From Streptomyces candidus (GTDB lineage Bacteria; Actinomycetota; Actinomycetes; Streptomycetales; Streptomycetaceae), in NCBI RefSeq assembly GCF_014207445.1, contig NZ_JACHEM010000007.1, positions 62,001 through 126,000 on the forward strand: a stretch of 64,000 nt of DNA, written 5' to 3'. Below, piece after piece: positions 7,467 through 15,998 of the stretch. The notes beneath the pieces were generated by a model that saw only the letters and a program-made list of their open reading frames with translations, searched no databases and had not been told where the DNA came from. Position numbers and translations under genes: made by a program. Position 1 is the first letter of the stretch. Every line of letters begins with the position of its first letter.

Positions 7467-9950
7467 TCAGCCCCGCTTCCCCCGATCCACCAACCCCGCC
7501 TTGCGCAACGCATCCGCCATCGCGCTGTTGGCCGGAGCCGCCGCTGACCTCGACCCGGATCCCGACCCGGACCCCGCCCCCGAGCGCCCGGCGCCCCCAC
7601 TCCCGCCCTGCTGCTGACGCCCCGAACCCGAGCCCCGTCCCCGGCCACCCTTGTCCTGACCGCCGCCGCCACCCCGCCGCTGCTGCGGCGCACGCGCGGA
7701 ACCGGAAGCGGAACCCGAATCGGCCCCGGTCCCGGACCGCTCCCCGGGCCCGCCCGGCGAACCCCCCGCCTCGTCCTCCAACCGCAGCGTCAGCGAAATG
7801 CGCTTCCGCGGAACATCGACGTCCCGCACCTTCACCCGCACCACGTCCCCCGGCTTCACCACGTCCCGCGGGTCCTTCACGAACGTCTTCGACAGAGCCG
7901 AGACGTGCACCAGTCCGTCCTGGTGCACCCCGATGTCGACGAACGCCCCGAACGCGGCCACATTCGTGACGACACCCTCCAGGATCATGCCGGGCGCCAG
8001 GTCCCCGAGCTTCTCCACGCCCTCCTTGAACGTAGCCGTCCTGAAGGCCGGACGCGGGTCCCGCCCCGGCTTCTCCAGTTCCCGGAGAATGTCGGAGACG
8101 GTCGGCAGCCCGAACTTCTCGTTGACGAACTCCTCGGCGCGCAGCGACCGCAGAACTCCCACGTTCCCGACGAGCGAACCGACCTCCGCCCCCGCCGACT
8201 TCACCATCGCCCGTACGACCGGATACGCCTCCGGGTGCACGCTCGACGCGTCCAGCGGGTCCTCGCCGTCCCGGATGCGCAGGAAGCCCGCGCACTGCTC
8301 GTACGCCTTCGGGCCGAGACGGGCCACGTCCTTCAGCGCCTTGCGCGACCTGAAGGGCCCGTTCGCGTCCCGGTGCGCGACGATGTTCTCCGCCAGACCC
8401 GACCCGATGCCCGAAACCCGCGAAAGCAGCGGCGCGGACGCCGTGTTGACGTCCACCCCCACCCCGTTCACACAGTCCTCGACCACCGCGTCCAGCGACC
8501 GTGAGAGCTTCACCTCCGAGAGGTCGTGCTGGTACTGGCCGACACCGATCGACTTGGGGTCGATCTTCACCAGTTCGGCCAGCGGATCCTGAAGCCTGCG
8601 CGCGATGGAAACGGCACCCCGCAACGACACGTCCATGTCCGGCAGTTCCTGTGAGGCGAAGGCCGACGCCGAGTAGACGGAGGCCCCCGCCTCCGACACC
8701 ATGACCTTCGTCAGCTGCAACTCCGGGTGCTTCGCGATCAGTTCGCCCGCGAGCTTGTCGGTCTCACGGGACGCGGTCCCGTTCCCGATGGCGATCAGCT
8801 CGACGGAGTGCTCCGCCGCCATCCGGGCCAGCTTGGCCAGCGCTTCGTCCCAGCGGTTCGCGGGCACGTGCGGATGGATGACGTCGGTGGCCACCACCTT
8901 GCCGGTGGAGTCCACGACCGCGACCTTCACACCGGTACGGAAACCGGGGTCCAGGCCCAGCGTCGCCCGCGTCCCGGCGGGCGCGGCGAGCAGCAGGTCA
9001 CGCAGGTTCGCCGCGAAGACCCGTACCGCCTCGTCCTCCGCCCCGGTACGCAACCTCAGCCGCAGGTCGATCCCCAGGTGCACCAGGATCCGCGTCCGCC
9101 ACGCCCACCGCACCGTGTCCGCGAGCCACTTGTCGCCGGGGCGGCCCCGGTCCGCGATCCCGAACCGGCGCGCGACCATGCGTTCGTACGTACTCGGACC
9201 GGGCTCGTCCGACGGCTCCTCGGGCTCCAGGACGAGATCGAGCACGTCCTCCTTCTCGCCGCGCAGCATCGCCAGCACCCGGTGCGAGGGCAACGCCGTG
9301 AACGGCTCCGCGAAGTCGAAGTAGTCCGCGAACTTCGCGCCCGCCTCCTCCTTGCCCTCCCGGACCTTCGCCACCAGCCGGCCGCGTGTCCACATCCGTT
9401 CGCGCACCTCGCCGATCAGGTCGGCGTCCTCCGAGAAACGCTCGGTGAGGATCGACCGTGCACCGTCCAGCGCTGCCGCCGCGTCCGCGACGCCCTTGTC
9501 GGCGTCGACGAAGGCCGCGGCAGCGGCGAGCGGATCCACGGACGGGTCCGCCAGCAGCCCGTCCGCCAGCGGTGCCAGGCCCGCCTCGCGAGCGATCTGC
9601 GCCTTGGTCCGCCGCTTCGGCTTGAAGGGGAGGTAGATGTCCTCCAGCCGCGCCTTCGTCTCGGCGCTGCGGATCTGCGCCTCCAGCCCCGCGTCCAGCT
9701 TGCCCTGCTCCCGTACGGAATCCAGAATCGCCGCCCGGCGGTCCTCCAGCTCCCGCAGGTACCGCAGCCGCTCCTCCAGCGTGCGCAGCTGCGCGTCGTC
9801 GAGCATTTCGGTCGCTTCCTTGCGGTAGCGAGCGATGAACGGAACGGTCGAGCCGCCGTCGAGCAACTCAACGGCGGCCCTGACCTGACGGTCCTTGACG
9901 CCGAGTTCCCCGGCGATCCTTGTTTCGATGCTTTCGATGGACGTCGTCAC
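7467..9950 (-). CDS. tex: Tex-family RNA-binding transcription/stress protein
   Basis: Cytosolic protein of 827 residues of the Tex/Spt6 family, which associates with transcription complexes and affects stress gene expression. An N-terminal helical domain (VPFIARYRKE at about 35-45) is followed by a YqgF/RNase H-like domain (about 325-450, TLGLDPGFRTG). A helix-hairpin-helix region (about 480-560) precedes an S1 RNA-binding domain (about 650-725, GAFVDIGVHQDGLVHVS). After S1 there is an unusual tail of about 100 residues made almost only of Gly, Ser, Arg and Gln, ending in a short conserved-looking ADALRKAGL stretch. The gene is monocistronic and lies between two copies of a GC-rich repeat. 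Confidence 0.95.
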   Translation of the reverse strand: MTTSIESIETRIAGELGVKDRQVRAAVELLDGGSTVPFIARYRKEATEMLDDAQLRTLEERLRYLRELEDRRAAILDSVREQGKLDAGLEAQIRSAETKARLEDIYLPFKPKRRTKAQIAREAGLAPLADGLLADPSVDPLAAAAAFVDADKGVADAAAALDGARSILTERFSEDADLIGEVRERMWTRGRLVAKVREGKEEAGAKFADYFDFAEPFTALPSHRVLAMLRGEKEDVLDLVLEPEEPSDEPGPSTYERMVARRFGIADRGRPGDKWLADTVRWAWRTRILVHLGIDLRLRLRTGAEDEAVRVFAANLRDLLLAAPAGTRATLGLDPGFRTGVKVAVVDSTGKVVATDVIHPHVPANRWDEALAKLARMAAEHSVELIAIGNGTASRETDKLAGELIAKHPELQLTKVMVSEAGASVYSASAFASQELPDMDVSLRGAVSIARRLQDPLAELVKIDPKSIGVGQYQHDLSEVKLSRSLDAVVEDCVNGVGVDVNTASAPLLSRVSGIGSGLAENIVAHRDANGPFRSRKALKDVARLGPKAYEQCAGFLRIRDGEDPLDASSVHPEAYPVVRAMVKSAGAEVGSLVGNVGVLRSLRAEEFVNEKFGLPTVSDILRELEKPGRDPRPAFRTATFKEGVEKLGDLAPGMILEGVVTNVAAFGAFVDIGVHQDGLVHVSALSKTFVKDPRDVVKPGDVVRVKVRDVDVPRKRISLTLRLEDEAGGSPGGPGERSGTGADSGSASGSARAPQQRRGGGGGQDKGGRGRGSGSGRQQQGGSGGAGRSGAGSGSGSGSRSAAAPANSAMADALRKAGLVDRGKRG

Positions 9951-10133
9951 GGTGTAACCGACTCGCCTTCTCCTACGGGCAGTGCATGGCGCACCTCAAC
10001 AGGGATGCCCCTGCATTCTGCCGTGCCCGCACCCCCGGGCCCGCATCCGCCCACCCTCACGCGAGCCCTCCCGGGCGCTTGGCGCCACCCCCGCCACCCC
10101 CTGGGATGGCGAGGCCGCCTCCCCCCGTAGCCC
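9951..10133. other. Upstream region of tex, no gene seen
   Basis: Non-coding stretch between the tex start and repeat copy B. It should contain the tex promoter, but I could not pick out convincing -35/-10 elements. It is Pro/Gly-codon-like in all frames and holds no plausible small gene. Confidence 0.5.
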
Positions 10134-10258
10134 TCTTGGACAGCGGGACCGCCGCCCGGGGAGGGGCACCGGGGGTTCCCCCGGTGCGAGCGGACCGAGT
10201 ACTCGGGTGAGGTGGGCACGGGGGCGGCCCCCCACCGGACGCCGTCCCCGTGCCCGCC
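10134..10258 (+). repeat. GC-rich intergenic repeat, copy B
   Basis: The stretch begins CTTGGACAGCGGGACCGCC and carries TGCGAGCGGACCGAGTACTC, in the same order and orientation as copy A at 7304-7421. It contains a strong hairpin, CACCGGGGG-TT-CCCCCGGTG. It lies just downstream of the stop codon of the SCO6745-like gene, so one role may be transcription termination. Confidence 0.6.
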
Positions 10259-10281
10259 TCACGCGAGGTACCGGCCCGCCG

Positions 10282-11154
10282 TCAGCCCTTCCCGACCAGC
10301 GTCTCCGGGAACGCCCCCGCCGTCGCCGCCGTCATCAGGAAGCCCCGGCCCAGCTCTGTCAGCCGCTCGACCCCGGCCGCACCCAGGTGCTCGTACGGCG
10401 CCAGGTCGAGCCGGTCCGTGGTGTCCTCGACGTCCGCACGCAGCGCGACACCGGCTTCCGTCAACTCGCCCTCGGCGTCCAGGAGTCCGCGCTTGCGCAG
10501 CCGCTCACCGGCCGCGTCCCAGTCGGCCTGCGACCAGCCCCGGGTGCGCATGACCCAGCGCGGGTTCATGCCCTTTCCGGTGGCGGTGTGGCTGACCAGC
10601 GCTTCGACGGGGTCGAGCCCGGCGGTGAGCAGGGCGGCGAGATGGCCGTCACCGCGGTGCTCGCGCAGCAGCGTCGCCGCGTGCCAGAGCGCGAGGTGCG
10701 GAACCTCGGGCATCGGCAGGTCGGCGTGGGCCGCGTAGAGCGGCCTGGCCTGGCGGGTGCATGCCTCGGTGGCACGCACCGCCAGCTCCGCGGCCTCCGC
10801 CATCTCGTCGGACGCGATGATCTCCGCGCCGAGCAGCCGGCGCAGCGCGACGTCCGCGGCACGCATCCGCGCCCCGAGCACGGCCTCGGGGGACACGGTC
10901 TCCCAGAGCGCCGGCAGGACCTTGGCGATCAGGTCGTGGTTGTAGTTGTAGAACGCGGCGGCGACCACGCCGGGGCCGACCTGGCCCAGGGCGGCGACCC
11001 GGCCCACGAAGAACGGGGCCTCCGGGTCGTCGATTCCGATCGAAGCCAGCTCGGCGGCGTACTCGGGGGAGAAGTAGACCGTGGAGTGGAGTGCGTTGAG
11101 GGGGTTGTGGCAGCGCCGTCCGGCGCGCGGGGGGAGCGAGGAGGTCTCAGTCAT
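10282..11154 (-). CDS. SCO6745-family protein (helical, winged-helix-like C-terminus)
   Basis: Protein of 290 residues recognised as the conserved actinobacterial SCO6745 family. The N-terminal half is helical and contains YNYNHDLI near residues 68-75. The C-terminal half (about 190-290) looks like a winged-helix fold, with LRKRGLLDAEGELTEAG resembling the wing region of MarR-type proteins. No enzymatic motif is visible. Orthologues sit next to the tex gene and upstream of the isoprenoid genes in S. coelicolor, as I recall. Its promoter faces the GlxA-type regulator and a TetR-type dyad. Biochemical role unknown. Confidence 0.8.
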   Translation of the reverse strand: MTETSSLPPRAGRRCHNPLNALHSTVYFSPEYAAELASIGIDDPEAPFFVGRVAALGQVGPGVVAAAFYNYNHDLIAKVLPALWETVSPEAVLGARMRAADVALRRLLGAEIIASDEMAEAAELAVRATEACTRQARPLYAAHADLPMPEVPHLALWHAATLLREHRGDGHLAALLTAGLDPVEALVSHTATGKGMNPRWVMRTRGWSQADWDAAGERLRKRGLLDAEGELTEAGVALRADVEDTTDRLDLAPYEHLGAAGVERLTELGRGFLMTAATAGAFPETLVGKG

Positions 11155-11164
11155 ACCCGCACGT

Positions 11165-11180
11165 TACCGACTGGTTGGTA
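11165..11180. promoter_or_regulatory. TetR-type operator-like dyad
   Basis: The sequence TACCGACTGGTTGGTA is a near-perfect dyad (TACCrAC arms) of the type bound by TetR-family repressors. It starts 10 bp from the start codon of the SCO6745-family gene and lies in the shared upstream region with the GlxA-type regulator. No TetR gene is nearby. Confidence 0.5.
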
Positions 11181-11264
11181 CGGAGGTACAGATCTGAGAG
11201 GGATGGCAGGAAAGGAGGGGGACTCGTCATTGCAGCCATCCGCCGGGGCCACCAGCATGGAGCC

Positions 11265-12257
11265 ATGACGCAGCAGCGCCCTCCACTCGTCCTGGCCGTG
11301 CTCTTCGACGGCGTGCAGAGCCTCGACGTGACCGGTCCGATCGAGGTCTTCGCGGGCGCCGGCCAGGTCACCGGCATCCCGTACGACATCCGCACCGCCT
11401 CCCGGCACGGCGCAGCGGTCCGTACCAGCAGCGGCCTGCACGTCACTCCGGACCTCGCTCTGGCGGAGGCCGCGGACCTCCTCGCCGACGGCCGGGGACC
11501 CGCTGTCACGCTCCTGGTTCCCGGGGGCGAAGGGACCCGGGACACCGACCCGGAACTGATCGCCTGGCTGCGCACCCACGCCCCGCACGCCGGACGCCTC
11601 GTCTCCGTCTGCACGGGCGCCTTCCCGCTGGCCGAGGCCGGGCTGCTGGACGGGCGCCGGGCCGCCACGCACTGGTTCTACAGCGAGCGCCTGGCCCGGC
11701 AGCACCCCCGCGTGGACGTGGATCCCGACGCCATCTACGTACGCGACGGGCACCTGTCCACCTCCGCCGGGGTCACCTCCGGCATCGACCTCGCGCTCGC
11801 GCTCGTCGAGGAGGACCACGGCCGGGAGGCCGCCCTGACCGTCGCCCGGCACCTGGTCGTCTTTCTGCGCAGGCCCGGAAACCAGGCCCAGTTCAGCGCC
11901 CAGCTGGCTGCCCAGACCGCCGTGCGCGACCCATTGCGCGAGGTGCAGCGGCACATCTCGGAGCATCCGGACGCCGACCTGTCCGTCGAGTCCCTGGCCG
12001 CCCGCGCCCGCCTCTCCCCACGGCACTTCGCCCGCGCGTTCCGGGCCGAAACCGGAACCACCCCCGGCCGCTACGTGGAACGGGTGCGCATCGAGCACGC
12101 CCGCCGCCTGCTGGAGGACGGTTCCGACGGCGTGGAGGCCGTCTCACGCGCCTGCGGCTACGGCACCCCCGAGGCCATGCGCCGCGCCTTCGTCAGGACC
12201 CTCGGCACGGGCCCCGCCGAGTACCGCCGCCGCTTCAGATCCGTGCCCGCGGGCTGA
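11265..12257 (+). CDS. GlxA-type regulator (DJ-1/PfpI domain plus AraC DNA-binding domain)
   Basis: Transcription regulator of 330 residues. The N-terminal domain (about 5-170) is a DJ-1/PfpI-like fold with the nucleophile-elbow sequence VSVCTGAFPLAEAGLL. The C-terminal domain (about 220-320) is an AraC/XylS double helix-turn-helix with LSPRHFARAFRAETGTTPGRYVERVR. Start ATG 11265 is preceded by GGAG at 11259-11262; an open frame further upstream overlaps the promoter region and is not family-like. A free-standing DJ-1/PfpI protein follows after 68 bp, the usual arrangement in which the regulator controls the partner gene. The inducing signal is unknown. Confidence 0.92.
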   Translation: MTQQRPPLVLAVLFDGVQSLDVTGPIEVFAGAGQVTGIPYDIRTASRHGAAVRTSSGLHVTPDLALAEAADLLADGRGPAVTLLVPGGEGTRDTDPELIAWLRTHAPHAGRLVSVCTGAFPLAEAGLLDGRRAATHWFYSERLARQHPRVDVDPDAIYVRDGHLSTSAGVTSGIDLALALVEEDHGREAALTVARHLVVFLRRPGNQAQFSAQLAAQTAVRDPLREVQRHISEHPDADLSVESLAARARLSPRHFARAFRAETGTTPGRYVERVRIEHARRLLEDGSDGVEAVSRACGYGTPEAMRRAFVRTLGTGPAEYRRRFRSVPAG

Positions 12258-12325
12258 CTCGGGCCACCGCGCACCGCCGACCCGGCACAGCTACCGACTT
12301 TCCAGCAAGACGTGGGGAGCGCACC

Positions 12326-12970
12326 ATGCAGATCGCCATCGCCCTGTACGAGAACTTCACCGCCCTCGACGCCATCGGCCCGTACGACACCCTCGGCCAC
12401 CTGCCCGGTGCGGAGACCGTCTTCGTCGCCGCACAGCCCGGACCGGTCCTCAACGACCGGCGGGAGCTCTCCCTCCTCGCCACCAAGTCCTTCGACGAGG
12501 TGACCCGCCCGGACGTCGTGGTCGTCCCGGGCGGCCCCGTCCGGTCGAGTCAGCTGGAGAACGAGGCCCTCCACGACTGGCTCCGCGCCGTCGACCCCAC
12601 CACCACCTGGACGACCTCCGTCTGCACCGGTTCCCTCGCACTCGCCGCCGCGGGTCTGCTGGCCGGCCGACGTGCCACCTCCCACTGGCTCGCCCTGGAG
12701 ACCCTGGCCGGACTCGGCGTGGAGGCGACGGGGGAGCGGGTCGTCCTCGACGGCAAGTACGTCACCGCCGCCGGAGTCTCCTCCGGCATCGACATGGGCC
12801 TCACCCTGGCGGAACGGATCGCGGGCGAGTTCGCCGCCCAGAGTATCCAGCTGATGGTCGAGTACGACCCGCAGCCGCCGTTCGACGCGGGCTCCCCGGC
12901 GAAGGCCCCTGCGGACCTCGTCGCCTACTGGCGCGCCAACGCCAAGGAGCAGGAAAACGTGGACAGTTGA
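12326..12970 (+). CDS. DJ-1/PfpI family protein
   Basis: Stand-alone DJ-1/PfpI domain of 214 residues. The nucleophile-elbow cysteine sits in TSVCTGSLALAAAGLLAG near residue 95, and RATSHWLALETL follows as in isonitrile-hydratase-like and amidase-like members. GGGGAG lies about 6 bp before the ATG. It is probably co-transcribed with, and controlled by, the GlxA-type regulator just upstream. The substrate cannot be deduced; hydratase, glyoxalase-like and chaperone activities all occur in the superfamily. The only catalytic residue I can see is the cysteine. Confidence 0.88.
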   Translation: MQIAIALYENFTALDAIGPYDTLGHLPGAETVFVAAQPGPVLNDRRELSLLATKSFDEVTRPDVVVVPGGPVRSSQLENEALHDWLRAVDPTTTWTTSVCTGSLALAAAGLLAGRRATSHWLALETLAGLGVEATGERVVLDGKYVTAAGVSSGIDMGLTLAERIAGEFAAQSIQLMVEYDPQPPFDAGSPAKAPADLVAYWRANAKEQENVDS

Positions 12971-13004
12971 CGACAGGCAGGCGGCAGGGCGCCGTTCGGT
13001 GGGG

Positions 13005-13769
13005 TCATCCGCCCGGGTGCCATGCGAAGCGCGGTGCGCGCCGTTCCAGGAAGGCGGCGACACCCTCCGCGGTGTCGCCGCTGCCCTGCGCCTGCTCCGC
13101 CCAGTACGCGTCCCGGCCGGTGCGTCCGTCCGTGAACTCCTTCGCCGCCGCCTGGGTGAGCTGCGAGCGCGACACCAGGACGCCGGTGAACTCTGCCACC
13201 CGCTTGTCGAGTTGACCGGCCGGAAGGACCTCGTCGACCAACCCGGTGCGCAGCGCCCGCTCCGCGTCGATCAACTGGCCCGAGAAGAGGAGGTACTTGG
13301 CGGCCGAAGGGCCCACCAGTGCGGTCAGCCGACGCGTGGAGGACGACGGGTAGACGATGCCGAGTTTGGCCGGCGTCACCCCGAAGCGCGCCCCTTCCTC
13401 CGCGAAGCGCAGATCGCACGCCGCCGCGAGCTGGCTCCCGCCGCCCACGCAGTACCCGCGCACGGCGGCCAGCGTCGGCTTGGGGAACGCCGCGAGCGCC
13501 TCCTCGGCACGTACCGCCAGCTCCTGCGGCGTACCACCGGCCGCCCCCGGCTCACGCAGCGTGGAGATGTCCGCCCCGGCGCAGAAGGTGTTCCCCTCGC
13601 CCGTGAGCACCAGCGCGCGCACCCCGGGGTCGCTCGCGAGCGCGGCCAGCAGTGCGGGCAGTGCCTGCCACATCCCGGCCGTCATCGCGTTGCGCTTGGC
13701 GGGGTTGTTGATGACGACAGTGGCCACCGCAGCGTCGACGCCGTACTCCACGCAGGATTTCGTCTCCAT
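13005..13769 (-). CDS. Enoyl-CoA hydratase/isomerase family protein
   Basis: Crotonase-fold enzyme of 254 residues acting on an acyl-CoA thioester. The CoA-binding/oxyanion segment FCAGADISTL and the second oxyanion segment GYCVGGGSQLAAACDLR are clear, followed by FGVTPAKLGIVYP. The glutamates used for water addition in classical hydratases are not obvious at the usual places, so isomerase or another crotonase reaction is possible. I chose the start at 13769 (METKSCVEYG...), which gives the normal family length; the open frame extends 150 bp upstream into the divergent promoter. It shares that 92-bp promoter region with the HdeD-like gene. Confidence 0.88.
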   Translation of the reverse strand: METKSCVEYGVDAAVATVVINNPAKRNAMTAGMWQALPALLAALASDPGVRALVLTGEGNTFCAGADISTLREPGAAGGTPQELAVRAEEALAAFPKPTLAAVRGYCVGGGSQLAAACDLRFAEEGARFGVTPAKLGIVYPSSSTRRLTALVGPSAAKYLLFSGQLIDAERALRTGLVDEVLPAGQLDKRVAEFTGVLVSRSQLTQAAAKEFTDGRTGRDAYWAEQAQGSGDTAEGVAAFLERRAPRFAWHPGG

Positions 13770-13861
13770 CCGCCGGATGCTATCCGGCCGCACCGAAACT
13801 ATGATCGGGAGATCGGGGCGGGGGACCGACGCAGCACGGGCACCGACCGAGGAGCGCTCAC

Positions 13862-14557
13862 ATGGTGGAACAGACCCGCGAGAGCAAGAAACTGAGCCGG
13901 GATTTCGGCCGGCTGGCATTCCTCGGCATCCTGCTGGTCATCGGGGGCGTGGTCGGCCTGGTGTACACCGGCTTCGCCACCCTCACCTCGATGGTGCTCT
14001 TCGGTTGGCTGCTGCTGGCAGGCGGCCTCATCGGGCTGCTCCAGTCGGTCCAGTCGCGCGGCACCAACTTCTTCTGGCTGGGCGTCGTCGTCGCCGCGCT
14101 CAACATCGCTGCGGGCGTCGTCGTCATCCGGAACCCGGTCGGGAGCGCCGAAGCGCTGACCATGTTCGCCGCGCTGCTCTTCCTGACCGGCGGTCTCTTC
14201 CGCGTCGTCGGCAGTGTGGTGGTGCGCGGCCCGCAGTTCGGCTGGACCCTCGTCCAAGGCGCCTTCGGTCTGCTGCTCGGCATTCTGGTGCTCTTCGACT
14301 GGCCCCAGTCCAGCCTGTACGTCCTCGGCACCTTCTTCTCGCTGGCCCTGCTGTTCGACGGACTGGGCCTGCTGGCGATCGGATTCGGCGGACGCAGGGT
14401 CGTCACCATGGTCTCGGAGGCGATGCGGCCCGACGCCGCGGAGCCCGCGCCCCACACCGGAACGCCCAGGGCGCCGGAGCACGAGGCCACACCGCCGCGT
14501 CCCTCGGGCCGGCCCGACGTCGGCAAGCCGGAAGGTCAGGACCGGTCACCGAACTGA
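13862..14557 (+). CDS. HdeD-family membrane protein
   Basis: Integral membrane protein of 231 residues with about six hydrophobic segments between residues 18 and 185, in the short paired pattern of the HdeD/DUF308 family. E. coli HdeD is linked to acid resistance at high cell density; the streptomycete members have no defined role. The C-terminal 45 residues are a Pro-rich, charged cytosolic tail. GAGGAG precedes the ATG at a good distance. It is transcribed away from the enoyl-CoA hydratase gene and followed by the anti-sigma-like ATPase gene after a 150-bp gap. Confidence 0.88.
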   Translation: MVEQTRESKKLSRDFGRLAFLGILLVIGGVVGLVYTGFATLTSMVLFGWLLLAGGLIGLLQSVQSRGTNFFWLGVVVAALNIAAGVVVIRNPVGSAEALTMFAALLFLTGGLFRVVGSVVVRGPQFGWTLVQGAFGLLLGILVLFDWPQSSLYVLGTFFSLALLFDGLGLLAIGFGGRRVVTMVSEAMRPDAAEPAPHTGTPRAPEHEATPPRPSGRPDVGKPEGQDRSPN

Positions 14558-14707
14558 TCGCCATTCGTTCTTTTTCGGGCATCGCATTGCGCAGAATCGG
14601 TCGCAAAGTGTCTCTTGGGGCTGACTTCTGTTCAGCGGGACGGCCCGGACCTCCCCGCCCCGAACACTCGGAACGTGGTCACGACCGAGCGTGAGGGCGG
14701 GTGCCCG

Positions 14708-15217
14708 ATGAAGGAGAGCCGTGGGAGCGCCCCACCCCCGGACGGGGCTGTCGATCCCCCTCCGGACGGTGGCGCGGCGGAGTTCGCGGGGGGTCCACGC
14801 ACGTACGAGGGCGTCTGGCGGTTCACCGCCCCGGCGGTCGACGTCTCCGTACCGCAGGCCCGCCATGCCGTACGCGACCTGATCCGCCGACAGGGGGCGC
14901 CCGCCGACGACGACGTCCTGCAGAGCCTGCTGCTGATCGTCTCCGAGCTGGTCACCAACGCCGTCAAACACGCGGCGCTGCTCTCCCCGGAGCTGGCCGT
15001 CGAAGTGGCCATCGGCGCGGACTGGATCCGGGTGTCGGTCGAGGACAGCCACCCGTACCGGCCCAGACCGCTGGAGACGGACTACGCACAGACCGGAGGC
15101 CGCGGTCTGCTGCTGGTACGGGAGATCACCGCCGAAGCCGGGGGCTCCTGCGACGTGGAGCACACCGCGAGCGGCGGCAAGGTCATCTGGGCCGCACTGC
15201 CGCTGCACGCGGGCTGA
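14708..15217 (+). CDS. RsbW-like ATP-binding (anti-sigma-type) regulatory protein
   Basis: Protein of 169 residues with a GHKL histidine-kinase-like ATPase fold. The N box is LIVSELVTNAVKHA (about 75-90) and the G box GGRGLLLVREI (about 130-140). Streptomycetes have dozens of such single-domain proteins, which act as anti-sigma factors or switch kinases. No partner sigma or anti-anti-sigma gene is adjacent, so the target is unknown. The ATG at 14708 follows a GAGGGCGGG stretch; an in-frame GTG about 33 bp upstream is a possible alternative. The first 35 residues are Pro/Gly-rich and probably disordered. The gene converges on idi with only 22 bp between the stops. Confidence 0.88.
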   Translation: MKESRGSAPPPDGAVDPPPDGGAAEFAGGPRTYEGVWRFTAPAVDVSVPQARHAVRDLIRRQGAPADDDVLQSLLLIVSELVTNAVKHAALLSPELAVEVAIGADWIRVSVEDSHPYRPRPLETDYAQTGGRGLLLVREITAEAGGSCDVEHTASGGKVIWAALPLHAG

Positions 15218-15239
15218 GAACCGACGGAGCCGGCGGCCC

Positions 15240-15842
15240 CTACCAGCCCACGGTGTCGCCCGTCAGCTCGCGGATCGCCGGGCGTGCCGCGTCCAGCACC
15301 GTCATGAACCACGCGGAGAACGGGTCCTTCGCGTGCTGCTCGGCCAGCTCCTGCGGCGTGACGAACTGCGTGTCCGCGACCTCTTCCGGGTCCGGCCGCA
15401 GCGGCGACTGCACCAGGCCCACGAAGAGATGGTTGAACTCCTGCTCCACCAGACCCGACGCGGGGTCCGGGTGGTTGTAGCGCACCGTGCCCGCCTCGGC
15501 GAGCAGTGTGGGGGAGACACCCAGCTCCTCGTGCGTACGCCGGGCGGCCGCCGCGAAGGGTCCCTCGGCCGGGTACGGGTGACCGCAGCAGGTGTTGGAC
15601 CAGACACCGGGGGAGTGGTACTTGCCGAGCGCGCGCTGCTGGAGCAGCAGCCGCCCCTTCTCGTCGAAGAGGAAGACGGAGAACGCCCTGTGCAACTGCC
15701 CGGGGGGCTGGTGGGCGGACAGCTTCTCCGCGGTGCCGATGGTGTTGCCGCTCTCGTCGACCAGTTCGAGGAGGATCTCGGGGGGTGCGTCCGCCGATCC
15801 GTTCGGTGCGCTGTTCGCCGCAGTGGCTGGTGTGGTCGGCAT
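15240..15842 (-). CDS. idi: Isopentenyl-diphosphate delta-isomerase, type I (Nudix)
   Basis: Cytosolic enzyme of 200 residues that interconverts isopentenyl and dimethylallyl diphosphate, giving the starter for prenyl chain synthesis. Diagnostic segments are the active-site cysteine region SNTCCGHP (near 80-87), the Nudix-like RRTHEELGV, and the conserved EQEFNHLFVG stretch with the catalytic glutamate. Start 15842 is preceded on the minus strand by GAAGGA; an ATG six bases further upstream would overlap that site. The hopanoid operon, including dxs and a prenyl synthase, lies 9 kb downstream, so its product likely feeds that pathway among others. Confidence 0.95.
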   Translation of the reverse strand: MPTTPATAANSAPNGSADAPPEILLELVDESGNTIGTAEKLSAHQPPGQLHRAFSVFLFDEKGRLLLQQRALGKYHSPGVWSNTCCGHPYPAEGPFAAAARRTHEELGVSPTLLAEAGTVRYNHPDPASGLVEQEFNHLFVGLVQSPLRPDPEEVADTQFVTPQELAEQHAKDPFSAWFMTVLDAARPAIRELTGDTVGW

Positions 15843-15998
15843 AACCATCCTTCGCTTCGGTGCCCGGCTGCCAAGTCTGCCGTACAAAAGCCGCTTGTCC
15901 GTACTTCCGTCACGCGCAGGGCGGCACACGAGCCGCCGGCACGGCACCGGGCGATCCGCGCACGACGGGACAGGCGGTGCCGTCCGGGGCAGGCCGCT

